Source: Paratinospora sagittata (Eukaryota; Streptophyta; Magnoliopsida; Ranunculales; Menispermaceae). From it: a stretch of DNA of 64,000 nt. The position numbers were made by a program, and so were the translations under genes. The notes under the pieces were generated by a model. That model was not told the DNA's origin. It was given only the letters and a program-made list of their open reading frames with translations, and made no database searches. Positions 36,001 to 51,300 of this stretch are shown here, piece after piece. Each line of letters starts with the position of its first letter. Position 1 is the first letter of the stretch. The stretch lies in NCBI GenBank assembly GCA_035771175.1, contig CM069604.1, forward strand, positions 19,965,115-20,029,114, written 5' to 3'.

Positions 36001-39000
36001 GGGCAATAGCGCGCTATAGGCCTTGATAACACTCTGTCGGAAAGTCCAAAATACTCGAGCTCTCGGGTTTGTGTATATCGACCTACTATAGCCTGCTATC
36101 TGTCAATAGAGAACAGGATACACAACCCAATAGCACGTGATCCACGTCTTAGACCAAGATCTAATATTTCCAACGAGAAAAATGTTGACACTTCTGCTCG
36201 CTCGATTTTTATATTCCTTACACAGTTTTGCCAGGTTATCTTTATTGAAATATTCTTTACTAACACCTTGATGATTCCCATTGTCTCGCACGCCCAAAAC
36301 AAATTTAGATTAAACAACGTTTTGAATTCAAATCATTTTGTACTCTCTTGCTCTTTTTCCAGCAACTGCTAATTTTATAAAATCTCCATTCTCTGATGTT
36401 CAAAGATAGAACACACACGATTTTTGCAAGTTAGACTTAGCTTTCCAAATAGTGTTTAAATAGAAGAAAGTCATGATTCTTGCATTTGCCCAAACAAACT
36501 TCGAAAGGAATCAAAATTGCAAACTGTCTTGCAGATAATCTCATTTCGAAGTCTACAAAAATAAGGCTCGAAGATTGAAGACATATCTCATGTCTCATGC
36601 ATTAGTTTTAGCTTTGGGGTGTAGGGTAACTTCTCGATCAATCTAAGCACTAAAACTCTGAAAATTCGAAAGTCTTCAAAATCACTTCGATATAGTATTT
36701 CATTTTGAAAAGAAGTTTTTCGAAAGGTTTTAATCATAATTTCAAGAAATTTTGAATTATTTAAAAGTTTTTAATCTTATATCAATATGTTTTGAGTTAA
36801 TGGAATGATTCTTTAGTTTTTCAAAAATAAGGCTATCCTGCAATTTGCCAAAACTTTCCAGAAGCCACTAGCGCACTATCAGTGTTGATAGCACGCTGAT
36901 AGGGTTCTATAATAAATATTTTTTTTTATGGAAAATTGCCTATAGCGCGTTATCCCCTTTGATAACTCGCTATAAAGCTGTTGTCGTGATCTTTCCATTT
37001 TTAGTAAAATGGGCAATAGCGCGCTATAGGCCTTGATAACACTCTGTCGGAAAAGTCCAAAATACTCGAGCTCTCGGGTTTGTGTATATCGACCTGCTAT
37101 AGCCTGCTATCTGTCAATAGAGAACAGGATACACAACCCAATAGCCCGCGATCCACGTCTTAGACTAAAATCTAATATTTCCAATGAGAAAAATGTTGAC
37201 ACTTCTGCTCGCTCGATTTTTCTATTCCTTACACAGTTTTGCCAGGTTATCTTTATTGAAATATTCTTTACTAAAACCTTGATGATTCCCATTGTCTCGC
37301 ACGCCCAAAACAAATTTAGATTAAACAACGTTTTGAATTCAAATCATTTTGTACTCTCTTGCTCTTTCACCTGCAACTGCTAATTTTATAAAATCCCCAT
37401 TCTCTGATGTTCAAAGATAGAACACACACGATTTTTGCACGTTAGACTTAGCTTTCCAAATAGTGTTTAAATAGGAAAAAGTCATGATTCTTGCATTTGC
37501 CCAAACAAACTTCGAAACGAATCAAAATTGCAAACTGTCTTGCAGATAACCTCATTTCGAAGTCTACAAAAATAAGGCTCGAAGATTGAAGACGTATCTC
37601 ATGTCTAATGCATTAGTTTTAGCTTTGGGGTGTAGGGTAACTTCTCGATCAATCTAAGCACTAAAACTCTGAAAATTGGAAAGTCATCAAAATCACTTCG
37701 ATATAGTATTTCATTTTGAAAAGATGTTTTTCGAAAGGTTTTAATCATAATTTCAAGAAATTTTGAATTATTTAAAAGTTTTTAATCTTATATCAATATG
37801 TTTTGAGTTAATGGAATGATTCTTTAGTTTTTCAAAAATAAGGCTATCCTGCAATTTGCCAAAACTTTCCAGAAGCCACTAGGGCACTATCAGTGTTGAT
37901 AGCACGCTGATAGGGTTCTATAATAAATATTTGTTTTTATGGAAAATTGCCTATAGCGCGTTATCCCCTTTGATAACTCGCTATAAAGCTGTTGTCGTGA
38001 TCTTTCCATTTTTAGTAAAATGGGCAATAGCGCGCTATAGGCCTTGATAACACTCTGTCGGAAAGTCAAAAATACTCGAGCTCTCGGGTTTGTGTATATC
38101 GACCTGCTATAGCCTGCTATCTGTCAATAGAGAACAGGATACACAACCCAATAGCCCGCGATCCACGTCTTAGACTAAAATCTAATATTTCCAACGAGGA
38201 AAATGTTGACACTTCTGCTCGCTCGATTTTTCTATTCCTTACACAGTTTTGCCAGGTTATCTTTATTGAAATATTCTTTACTAACACCTTGATGATTCCC
38301 ATTGTCTCGCACGCCCAAAACAAATTTAGATTAAACAACGTTTTGAATTCAAATCATTTTGTACTCTCTTGCTCTTTCACCTGCAACTGCTAATTTTATA
38401 AAATCCCCATTCTATGATGTTCAAAGATAGAACACACACGATTTTTGCAAGTTAGACTTAGCTTTCCAAATAGTGTTTAAATAGGAGAAAGTCATGATTC
38501 TTGCATTTGCCCAAACAAACTTCGAAACGAATCAAAATTGCAAACTGTCTTGCAGATAACCTCATTTCGAAGTCTACAAAAATAAGGCTCGAAGATTGAA
38601 GACATATCTCATGTCTAATGCATTAGTTTTAGCTTTGGGGTGTAGGGTAACTTCTCGATCAATCTAAGCACTAAAACTCTGAAAATTGGAAAGTCTTCAA
38701 AATCACTTCGATATAGTATTTCATTTTGAAAAGATGTTTTTCGAAAGGTTTTAATCATAATTTCAAGAAATTTTGAATTATTTAAAAGTTTTTAATCTTA
38801 TATCAATATGTTTTGAGTTAATGGAATGATTCTTTAGTTTTTCAAAAATAAGGCTATCCTGCAATTTGCCAAAACTTTCCAGAAGCCACTAGGGCACTAT
38901 CAGTGTTGATAGCACGCTGATAGGGTTCTATAATAAATATTTGTTTTTATGGAAAATTTCCTATAGCGCGTTATCCCCTTTGATAACTCGCTATAAAGCT

Positions 39001-39279
39001 GTTGTCGTGATCTTTCGATTTTTAGTAAAATGGGAAATAGCGCGCTATAGGCCTTGATAACACTCTGTCGGAAAGTCCAAAATACTCGAGCTCTCGGGTT
39101 TGTGTATATCGACCTGCTATAGCCTGCTATCTGTCAATAGAGAACAGGATACACAACCCAATAGCACGCGATCCACGTCTTAGACTAAAATCTAATATTT
39201 CAAACGAGAAAAATGTTGACACTTCTACTCGCTCGATTTTTCTATTCCTTACACAGTTTTGCCAGGTTATCTTTATTGA

Positions 39280-42200
39280 AACATTCTTTACTAACACCTT
39301 GATGATTCCCATTGTCTCGCACGCCCAAAACAACTTTAGATTAAACAACGTTTTGAATTCAAATCATTTTGTACTCTCTTGCTCTTTCACCTGCAACTGC
39401 TAATTTTATAAAATCCCCATTCTCTGATGTTCAAAGATAGAACACACACGATTTTTGCAAGTTAGACTTAGCTTTCCAAATAGTGTTTAAATAAAAGAAA
39501 GTCATGATTCTTGCATTTGCACAAACAAACTTCGAAACGAATCAAAATTGCAAACTGTCTTGCAGATAACCTCATTTCGAAGTCTACAAAAATAAGGCTC
39601 GAAGATTGAAGACGTATCTCATGTCTAATGCATTAGTTTTAGCTTTGGGGTGTAGGGTAACTTCTCGATCAATCTAAGTACTAAAACTCCTGAAAATTGG
39701 AAAGTCTTCAAAATCACTTCGATATAGTATTTCATTTTGAAAAGATGTTTTTCGAAAGGTTTTAATCATAATTTCAAGAAATTTTGAATTATTTAAAAGT
39801 TTTTAATCTTATATCAATATGTTTTGAGTTAATGGAATGATTCTTTAGTTTTTCAAAAATAAGGCTATCCTGCAATTTGCCAAAACTTTCCAGAAGCCAC
39901 TAGCGCACTATCAGTGTTGATAGCACGCTGATAGGGTTCTATAATAAATATTTGTTTTTATGGAAAATTGCCTATAGCGCGTTATCCCCTTTGATAACTC
40001 GCTATAAAACTGTTGTCGTGATCTTTCGATTTTTAGTAAAATGGGCAATAGCGCGCTATAGGCCTTGATAACACTCTGTCGGAAAGTCCAAAATACTCGA
40101 GCTCTCGGGTTTGTGTATATCGACCTGCAATAGCCTGCTATCTGTCAATAGAGAACAGGATACACAACCCAATAGCACGCGATCCACGTCTTAGACTAAA
40201 ATCTAATATTTCCAACGAGAAAAATGTTGACACTTCTGCTCGCTCGATTTTTCTATTCCTTACACAGTTTTGCCAGGTTATCTTTATTGAAACATTCTTT
40301 ACTAACACCTTGATGATTCCCATTGTCTCGCACGCCCAAAACAACTTTAGATTAAACAACGTTTTGAATTCAAATCATTTTGTACTCTCTTGCTCTTTCA
40401 CCTGCAACTGCTAATTTTATAAAATCCCCATTCTCTGATGTTCAAAGATAGAACACACACGATTTTTGCAAGTTAGACTTAGCTTTCCAAATAGTGTTTA
40501 AATAGAAGAAAGTCATGATTCTCGCATTTGCACAAACAAACTTCGAAACGAATCAAAATTGCAAACTGTCTTGCAGATAACCTCATTTCGAAGTCTACAA
40601 AAATAAGGCTCGAAGATTGAAGACGTATCTCATGTCTAATGCATTAGTTTTAGCTTTGGGGTGTAGGGTAACTTCTCGATCAATCTAAGCACTAAAACTC
40701 TGAAAATTGGAAAGTCTTCAAAATCACTTCGATATAGTATTTCATTTTGAAAAGATGTTTTTCGAAAGGTTTTAATCATAATTTCAAGAAATTTCGAATT
40801 ATTTAAAAGTTTTTAATCTTATATCAATATGTTTCGAGTTAATGGATTGATTCTTTAGTTTTTCAAAAATAAGGCTATCCTGCAATTTGCCAAAACTTTC
40901 CAGAAGCCACTAGCGCACTATCAGTGTTGATAGCACGCTGATAGGGTTCTATAATAAATATTTGTTTTTATGGAAAATTGCCTATAGCGCGTTATCCCCT
41001 TTGATAACTCGCTATAAAGCTTTTGTCGTGATCTTTCCATTTTTAGTAAAATGGGCAATAGCGCGCTATAGGCCTTGATAACACTCTGTCAGAAAGTCCA
41101 AAATACTCGAGCTCTCAGGTTTGTGTATATCGACCTGCTATAGCCTGCTATCTGTCAATAGAGAACAGGATACACAACCCAATAGCACGCGATCCACGTC
41201 TTAGACTAAAATCTAATATTTCCAACGAGAAAAATGTTGACACTTCTGCTCGCTCGATTTTTCTATTCCTTACACAGTTTTGCCAGGTTATCTTTATTGA
41301 AACATTCTTTACTAACACCTTGATGATTCCCATTGTCTCGCACGCCCAAAACAACTTTAGATTAAACAACGTTTTGAATTCAAATCATTTTGTACTCTCT
41401 TGCTCTTTCACCTGCAACTGCTAATTTTATAAAATCCCCATTCTCTGATGTTCAAAGATAGAACACACACGATTTTTGCAAGTTAGACTTAGCTTTCCAA
41501 ATAGTGTTTAAATAAAAGAAAGTCATGATTCTTGCATTTGCACAAACAAACTTCGAAACGAATCAAAATTGCAAACTGTCTTGCAGATAACCTCATTTCG
41601 AAGTCTACAAAAATAAGGCTCGAAGATTGAAGACGTATCTCATGTCTAATGCATTAGTTTTAGCTTTGGGGTGTAGGGTAACTTCTCGATCAATCTAAGT
41701 ACTAAAACTCCTGAAAATTGGAAAGTCTTCAAAATCACTTCGATATAGTATTTCATTTTGAAAAGATGTTTTTCGAAAGGTTTTAATCATAATTTCAAGA
41801 AATTTTGAATTATTTAAAAGTTTTTAATCTTATATCAATATGTTTTGAGTTAATGGAATGATTCTTTAGTTTTTCAAAAATAAGGCTATCCTGCAATTTG
41901 CCAAAACTTTCCAGAAGCCACTAGCGCACTATCAGTGTTGATAGCACGCTGATAGGGTTCTATAATAAATATTTGTTTTTATGGAAAATTGCCTATAGCG
42001 CGTTATCCCCTTTGATAACTCGCTATAAAACTGTTGTCGTGATCTTTCGATTTTTAGTAAAATGGGCAATAGCGCGCTATAGGCCTTGATAACACTCTGT
42101 CGGAAAGTCCAAAATACTCGAGCTCTCGGGTTTGTGTATATCGACCTGCAATAGCCTGCTATCTGTCAATAGAGAACAGGATACACAACCCAATAGCACG

Positions 42201-45200
42201 CGATCCACGTCTTAGACTAAAATCTAATATTTCCAACGAGAAAAATGTTGACACTTCTGCTCGCTCGATTTTTCTATTCCTTACACAGTTTTGCCAGGTT
42301 ATCTTTATTGAAACATTCTTTACTAACACCTTGATGATTCCCATTGTCTCGCACGCCCAAAACAACTTTAGATTAAACAACGTTTTGAATTCAAATCATT
42401 TTGTACTCTCTTGCTCTTTCACCTGCAACTGCTAATTTTATAAAATCCCCATTCTCTGATGTTCAAAGATAGAACACACACGATTTTTGCAAGTTAGACT
42501 TAGCTTTCCAAATAGTGTTTAAATAGAAGAAAGTCATGATTCTCGCATTTGCACAAACAAACTTCGAAACGAATCAAAATTGCAAACTGTCTTGCAGATA
42601 ACCTCATTTCGAAGTCTACAAAAATAAGGCTCGAAGATTGAAGACGTATCTCATGTCTAATGCATTAGTTTTAGCTTTGGGGTGTAGGGTAACTTCTCGA
42701 TCAATCTAAGCACTAAAACTCTGAAAATTGGAAAGTCTTCAAAATCACTTCGATATAGTATTTCATTTTGAAAAGATGTTTTTCGAAAGGTTTTAATCAT
42801 AATTTCAAGAAATTTCGAATTATTTAAAAGTTTTTAATCTTATATCAATATGTTTCGAGTTAATGGATTGATTCTTTAGTTTTTCAAAAATAAGGCTATC
42901 CTGCAATTTGCCAAAACTTTCCAGAAGCCACTAGCGCACTATCAGTGTTGATAGCACGCTGATAGGGTTCTATAATAAATATTTGTTTTTATGGAAAATT
43001 GCCTATAGCGCGTTATCCCCTTTGATAACTCGCTATAAAGCTTTTGTCGTGATCTTTCCATTTTTAGTAAAATGGGCAATAGCGCGCTATAGGCCTTGAT
43101 AACACTCTGTCAGAAAGTCCAAAATACTCGAGCTCTCAGGTTTGTGTATATCGACCTGCTATAGCCTGCTATCTGTCAATAGAGAACAGGATACACAACC
43201 CAATAGCACGCGATCCACGTCTTAGACTAAAATCTAATATTTCCAACGAGAAAAATGTTGACACTTCTGCTCGCTCGATTTTTCTATTCCTTACACAGTT
43301 TTGCCAGGTTATATTTATTGAAATATTCTTTACTAACACCTTGATGATTCCCATTGTCTCGCACGCCCAAAACAAATTTAGATTAAACAACGTTTTGAAT
43401 TCAAATAATTTTGTACTCTCTTGCTCTTTCACCTGCAACTGCTAATTTTATAAAATCCCCATTCTCTGATGTTCAAAGATAGAACACACACGATTTTTGC
43501 AAGTTAGACTTAGCTTTCCAAATAGTGTTTAAATAAAAGAAAGTCATGATTCTTGCATTTGCACAAACAAACTTCGAAACGAATCAAAATTGCAAACTGT
43601 CTTGCAGATAACCTCATTTCGAAGTCTACAAAAATAAGGCTCGAAGATTGAAGACGTATCTCATGTCTAATGCATTAGTTTTAGCTTTGGGGTGTAGGGT
43701 AACTTCTCGATCAATCTAAGTACTAAAACTCCTGAAAATTGGAAAGTCTTCAAAATCACTTCGATATAGTATTTCATTTTGAAAAGATGTTTTTCGAAAG
43801 GTTTTAATCATAATTTCAAGAAATTTTGAATTATTTAAAAGTTTTTAATCTTATATCAATATGTTTTGAGTTAATGGAATGATTCTTTAGTTTTTCAAAA
43901 ATAAGGCTATCCTGCAATTTGCCAAAACTTTCCAGAAGCCACTAGCGCACTATCAGTGTTGATAGCACGCTGATAGGGTTCTATAATAAATATTTGTTTT
44001 TATGGAAAATTGCCTATAGCGCGTTATCCCCTTTGATAACTCGCTATAAAACTGTTGTCGTGATCTTTCGATTTTTAGTAAAATGGGCAATAGCGCGCTA
44101 TAGGCCTTGATAACACTCTGTCGGAAAGTCCAAAATACTCGAGCTCTCGGGTTTGTGTATATCGACCTGCAATAGCCTGCTATCTGTCAATAGAGAACAG
44201 GATACACAACCCAATAGCACGCGATCCACGTCTTAGACTAAAATCTAATATTTCCAACGAGAAAAATGTTGACACTTCTGCTCGCTCGATTTTTCTATTC
44301 CTTACACAGTTTTGCCAGGTTATCTTTATTGAAACATTCTTTACTAACACCTTGATGATTCCCATTGTCTCGCACGCCCAAAACAACTTTAGATTAAACA
44401 ACGTTTTGAATTCAAATCATTTTGTACTCTCTTGCTCTTTCACCTGCAACTGCTAATTTTATAAAATCCCCATTCTCTGATGTTCAAAGATAGAACACAC
44501 ACGATTTTTGCAAGTTAGACTTAGCTTTCCAAATAGTGTTTAAATAGAAGAAAGTCATGATTCTCGCATTTGCACAAACAAACTTCGAAACGAATCAAAA
44601 TTGCAAACTGTCTTGCAGATAACCTCATTTCGAAGTCTACAAAAATAAGGCTCGAAGATTGAAGACGTATCTCATGTCTAATGCATTAGTTTTAGCTTTG
44701 GGGTGTAGGGTAACTTCTCGATCAATCTAAGCACTAAAACTCTGAAAATTGGAAAGTCTTCAAAATCACTTCGATATAGTATTTCATTTTGAAAAGATGT
44801 TTTTCGAAAGGTTTTAATCATAATTTCAAGAAATTTCGAATTATTTAAAAGTTTTTAATCTTATATCAATATGTTTCGAGTTAATGGATTGATTCTTTAG
44901 TTTTTCAAAAATAAGGCTATCCTGCAATTTGCCAAAACTTTCCAGAAGCCACTAGCGCACTATCAGTGTTGATAGCACGCTGATAGGGTTCTATAATAAA
45001 TATTTGTTTTTATGGAAAATTGCCTATAGCGCGTTATCCCCTTTGATAACTCGCTATAAAGCTTTTGTCGTGATCTTTCCATTTTTAGTAAAATGGGCAA
45101 TAGCGCGCTATAGGCCTTGATAACACTCTGTCAGAAAGTCCAAAATACTCGAGCTCTCAGGTTTGTGTATATCGACCTGCTATAGCCTGCTATCTGTCAA

Positions 45201-45342
45201 TAGAGAACAGGATACACAACCCAATAGCACGCGATCCACGTCTTAGACTAAAATCTAATATTTCCAACGAGAAAAATGTTGACACTTCTGCTCGCTCGAT
45301 TTTTCTATTCCTTACACAGTTTTGCCAGGTTATATTTATTGA
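39280..45342. repeat. Three tandem copies of a 2021-bp satellite dimer (X-Y)
   Basis: X monomers (39280, 41301, 43322) carry AATAAAAGAAAG, CTAAGTACTAAAACTCCTG and CTATAAAACTGTTG. Y monomers (40291, 42312, 44333) carry ATTCTCGCATTTG, TTTCGAATT, TTTCGAGTTAATGGATTG, GCTTTTGTCG, GTCAGAAAG and CTCAGGTTTG. All three dimers are exactly 2021 bp by my landmarks. X- and Y-like monomers recur singly or as chimeras near 51-58 kb and 62.5 kb. Confidence 0.88.
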
Positions 45343-48300
45343 AATATTCTTTACTAACACCTTGATGATTCCCATTGTCTCGCACGCCCAAAACAAATTT
45401 AGATTAAACAACGTTTTGAATTCAAATAATTTTGTACTCTCTTGCTCTTTCACCTGCAACTGCTAATTTTATAAAATCCCCATTCTCTGATGTTCAAAGA
45501 TAGAACACACACGATTTTTGCAAGTTAGACTTAGCTTTCCAAATAGTGTTTAAATAGGAGAAAGTCATGATTCTTGCATTTGCCCAAACAAACTTCGAAA
45601 CGAATCAAAATTGAAAACTGTCTTGCAGATAACCTCATTTTGAAGTCTACAAAAATAAGGCTCGAAGATTGAAGACATATCTCATGTCTAATGCATTAGT
45701 TTTAGCTTTGGGGTGTAGGGTAACTTCTCGATCAATCTAAGCACTAAAACTCTGAAAATTGGAAAGTCTTCAAAATCACTTCGATATAGTATTTCATTTT
45801 GAAAAGATGTTTTTCGAAAGGTTTTAATCATAATTTCAAGAAATTTTGAATTATTTAAAAGTTTTTAATCTTATATCAATATGTTTTGAGTTAATGGAAT
45901 GATTCTTTAGTTTTTCAAAAATAAGGCTATCCTGCAATATTCCAAAACATTCCAGAAGCCACTAGAGCACTATCAGTGTTGATAGCACGCTGATAGGGAT
46001 CTATAATAAATATTTGTTTTTATGGAAAATTGCCTATAGCGCGTTATCCCCTTTGATAACTCGCTATAAAGCTGTTGTCGTGATCTTTCCATTTTTAGTA
46101 AAATGGGCAATAGCGCGCTATAGGCCTTGATAACACTCTGTCGGAAAGTCCAAAATACTCGAGCTCTCGGGTTTGTATATATCGACCTGCTATAGCCTGC
46201 TATCTGTCAATAGAGAACAGGATACACAACACCCAATAGCACGCGATCCACGTCTTAGACTAAAATCTAATATTTCCAACGAGAAAAATGTTGACACTTC
46301 TGCTCACTCGATTTTTATATTCCTTACACAGTTTTGCCAGGTTATCTTTATTGAAATATTCTTTACTAACACCTTGATGATTCCCATTGTCTCGCACGCC
46401 CAAAACAAATTTAGATTAAACAACGTTTTGAATTCAAATCATTTTGTACTCTCTTGCTCTTTCACCTGCAACTGCTAATTTTATAAAATCCCCATTCTCT
46501 TATGTTCAAAGATAGAACACACATGATTTTTGCAAGTTAGACTTAGCTTTCCAAATAGTGTTTAAATAGAAGAAAGTCATGATTCTTGCATTTGCACAAA
46601 CAAACTTCGAAACGAATCAAAATTGCAAACTGTCTTGCAGATAACCTCATTTCGAAGTCTACAAAAATAAGGCTCGAAGATTGAAGACGTATCTCATGTC
46701 TAATGCATTAGTTTTAGCTTTGGGGTGTAGGGTAACTTCTCGATCAATCTTAAGCACTAAAACTCTGAAAATTGGAAAGTCTTCAAAATCACTTCGATAT
46801 AGTATTTCATTTTGAAAAGATGTTTTTCGAAAGGTTTTAATCATAATTTCAAGAAATTTTGAATTATTTAAAAGTTTTTAATCTTATATCAATATGTTTT
46901 GAGTTAATGGAATGATTCTTTAGTTTTTCAAAAATAAGGCTATCCTGCAATTTGCCAAAACTTTCCAGAAGCCACTAGGGCACTATCAGTGTTGATAGCA
47001 CGCTGATAGGGTTCTATAATAAATATTTGTTTTTATGGAAAATTGTCTATAGCGCGTTATCCCCTTTGATAACTCGCTATAAAGCTGTTGTCGTGATCTT
47101 TCCATTTTTAGTAAAATGGGCAATAGCGCGCTATAGGCCTTGATAACACTCTGTCGGAAAGTCCAAAATACTCGAGCTCTCGGGCTTGTGTATATCGACC
47201 TGCAATAGCCTGCTATCTGTCAATAGAGAACAGGATACACAACCCAATAGCACGCGATCCACGTCTTAGACTAAAATCTAATATTTCCAACGAGAAAAAT
47301 GTTGACACTTCTGCTCGCTCGATTTTTATATTCCTTACAAAGTTTTGCCAGGTTATCTTTATTGAAATATTCTTTACTAACACCTTGATGATTCCCATTG
47401 TCTCGCACGCCCAAAACAAATTTAGATTAAACAACGTTTTGAATTCAAATCATTTTGTACTCTCTTGCTCTTTCACCTGCAACTGCTAATTTTAAAAATC
47501 CCCATTTTCTGATGTTCAAAGATAGAACACACACGATTTTTGCAAGTTAGACTTAGCTTTCCAAATAGTGTTTAAACAGAAGAAAGTCATGATTCTTGCA
47601 TTTGCCCAAACAAACTTCGAAACGAATCAAAATTGCAAACTGTCTTGCAGATAACCTCATTTCGAAGTCTACAAAAATAAGGCTCGAAGATTGAAGACGT
47701 ATCTCATGTCTAATGCATTAGTTTTAGCTTTGGGGTGTAGGGTAACTTCTCGATCAATCTTAAGCACTAAAACTCTGAAAATTGGAAAGTCTTCAAAATC
47801 ACTTCGATATAGTATTTCATTTTGAAAAGATGTTTTTCGAAAGGTTTTAATCATAATTTCAAGAAATTTTGAATTATTTAAAAGTTTTTAATCTTATATC
47901 AATATGTTTTGAGTTAATGGAATGATTCTTTAGTTTTTCAAAAATAAGGCTATCCTGCAATTTGCCAAAACTTTCCAGAAGCCACTAGGGCACTATCAGT
48001 GTTGATAGCACGCTGATAGGGTTCTATAATAAATATTTGTTTTTATGGAAAATTGCCTATAGCGCGTTATCCCCTTTCATAACTCGCTATAAAGCTGTTG
48101 TCGTGATCTTTCCATTTTTAGTAAAATGGGCAATAGCGCGCTATAGGCCTTGATAACACTCTGTCGGAAAGTCAAAAATACTCGAGCTCTCGGGTTTGTG
48201 TATATCGACCTGCTATAGCCTGCTATCTGTCAATAGAGAACAGGATACACAACCCAATAGCCCGCGATCCACGTCTTAGACTAAAATCTAATATTTCCAA

Positions 48301-51300
48301 CGAGGAAAATGTTGACACTTCTGCTCGCTCGATTTTTCTATTCCTTACACAGTTTTGCCAGGTTATCTTTATTGAAATATTCTTTACTAACACCTTGATG
48401 ATTCCCATTGTCTCGCACGCCCAAAACAAATTTAGATTAAACAACGTTTTGAATTCAAATCATTTTGTACTCTCTTGCTCTTTCACCTGCAACTGCTAAT
48501 TTTATAAAATCCCCATTCTATGATGTTCAAAGATAGAACACACATGATTTTTGCAAGTTAGACTTAGCTTTCCAAATAGTGTTTAAATAGAAGAAAGTCA
48601 TGATTCTTGCATTTGCCCAAACAAACTTCGAAACGAATCAAAATTGCAAACTGTCTTGCAGATAACCTCATTTCGAAGTCTACAAAAATAAGGCTCGAAG
48701 ATTGAAGACGTATCTCATGTCTAATGCATTAGTTTTAGCTTTGGGGGGTAGGGTAACTTCTCGATCAATCTAAGCACTACTCTGAAAATTGGAAAGTCTT
48801 CAAAATCACTTCGATATAGTATTTCATTTTGAAAAGATGTTTTTCGAAAGGTTTTAATCATAATTTCAAGAATTTTAAATTATTTAAAAGTTTTTAATCT
48901 TATATCAATATGTTTTGAGTTAATGGAATGATTCTTTAGTTTTTCAAAAATAAGGCTATCCTGCAATTTGCCAAAACTTTCCAGAAGCCACTAGCGCACT
49001 ATCAGTGTTGATAGCCTTCTGATAGGGTTCTATAATAAATATTTGTTTTTATGGAAAATTGCCTATAGCGCGTTATCCCCTTTGATAACTCGTTATAAAG
49101 CTGTTGTCGTGATCTTTCCATTTTTAGTAAAAATGGGCAATAGCGCTATAGGCCTTGATAACACTCTGTCGGAAAGTCCAAAATACTCGAGCTCTCGGGT
49201 TTGTGTATATCGACCTCCTATAGCCTGCTATCTGTCAATAGAGAACAGGATACACAACCCAATAGCCCGCGATCCACGTCTTAGACTAAAATCTAATATT
49301 TCCAATGAGAAAAATGTTGACACTTCTGCTCGCTCGATTTTTCTATTCCTTACACAGTTTTGCCAGGTTATCTTTATTGAAATATTCTTTACTAACACCT
49401 TGATGATTCCCATTGTCTCGCACGCCCAAAACAAATTTAGATTAAACAACGTTTTGAATTCAAATCATTTTGTACTCTCTTGCTCTTTCACCTGCAACTG
49501 CTAATTTTATAAAATCCCCATTCTATGATGTTCAAAGATAGAACACACACGATTTTTGCAAGTTAGACTTAGCTTTCCAAATAGTGTTTAAATAGGAGAA
49601 AGTCATGATTCTTGCATTTGCCCAAACAAACTTCGAAACGAATCAAAATTGCAAACTGTCTTGCAGATAACCTCATTTCGAAGTCTACAAAAATAAGGCT
49701 CGAAGATTGAAGACGTATCTCATGTCTAATGCATTAGTTTTAGCTTTGGGGTGTAGGGTAACCTCTCGATCAATCTAAGCACTAAAACTCTGAAAATTGG
49801 AAAGTCTTCAAAATCACTTCGATATAGTATTTCATTTTGAAAAGATGTTTTTCGAAAGGTTTTAATCATAATTTCAAGAAATTTTGAATTATTTAAAAGT
49901 TTTTAATCTTATATCAATATGTTTTGAGTTAATGGAATGATTCTTTAGTTTTTCAAAAATAAGGTTATCCTGCAATTTGCCAAAACTTTCCAGAAGCCAC
50001 TAGGGCACTATCAGTGTTGATAGCACGCTGATAGGGTTCTATAATAAATATTTGTTTTTATGGAAAATTTCCTATAGCGCGTTATCCCCTTTGACAACTC
50101 GCTATAAAGCTGTTGTCGTGATCTTTCGATTTTTAGTAAAATGGGCAATAGCGCGCTATAGGCCTTGATAACACTCTGTCGGAAAGTCCAAAATACTCGA
50201 GCTCTCGGGTTTGTGTATATCGACCTGCTATAGCCTGCTATCTGTCAATAGAGAACAGGATACACAACCCAATAGCACGCGATCCACGTCTTAGACTAAA
50301 ATCTAATATTTCAAAAGAGAAAAATGTTGACACTTCTACTCGCTCGATTTTTCTATTCCTTACACAGTTTTGCCAGGTTATCTTTATTGAAACATTCTTT
50401 ACTAACACCTTGATGATTCCCATTGTCTCGCACGCCCAAAACAACTTTAGATTAAACAACGTTTTGAATTCAAATCATTTTGTACTCTCTTGCTCTTTCA
50501 CCTGCAACTGCTAATTTTATAAAATCCCCATTCTCTGATGTTCAAAGATAGAACACACACGATTTTTGCAAGTTAGACTTAGCTTTCCAAATAGTGTTTA
50601 AATAAAAGAAAGTCATGATTCTTGCATTTGCACAAACAAACTTCGAAACAAATCAAAATTTCAAACTGTCTTGCAGATAACCTCATTTCGAAGTCTACAA
50701 AAATAAGGCTCGAAGATTGAAGACGTATCTCATGTCTAATGCATTAGTTTTAGCTTTGGGGTGTAGGGTAACTTCTCGATCAATCTAAGTACTAAAACTC
50801 CTGAAAATTGGAAAGTCTTCAAAATCACTTCGATATAGTATTTCATTTTGAAAAGATGTTTTTCGAAAGGTTTTAATCATAATTTCAAGAAATTTTGAAT
50901 TATTTAAAAGTTTTTAATCTTATATCAATATGTTTTGAGTTAATGGAATGATTCTTTAGTTTTTCAAAAATAAGGCTATCCTGCAATTTGCCAAAACTTT
51001 CCAGAAGCCACTAGCGCACTATCAGTGTTGATAGCACGCTGATAGGGTTCTATAATAAATATTTGTTTTTATGGAAAATTTCCTATAGCGCGTTATCCCC
51101 TTTGACAACTCGCTATAAAGCTGTTGTCGTGATCTTTCGATTTTTAGTAAAATGGGCAATAGCGCGCTATAGGCCTTGATAACACTCTGTCGGAAAGTCC
51201 AAAATACTCGAGCTCTCGGGTTTGTGTATATTGACCTGCTATAGCCTGCTATCTGTCAATAGAGAACAGGATACACAACCCAATAGCACGCGATCCACGT

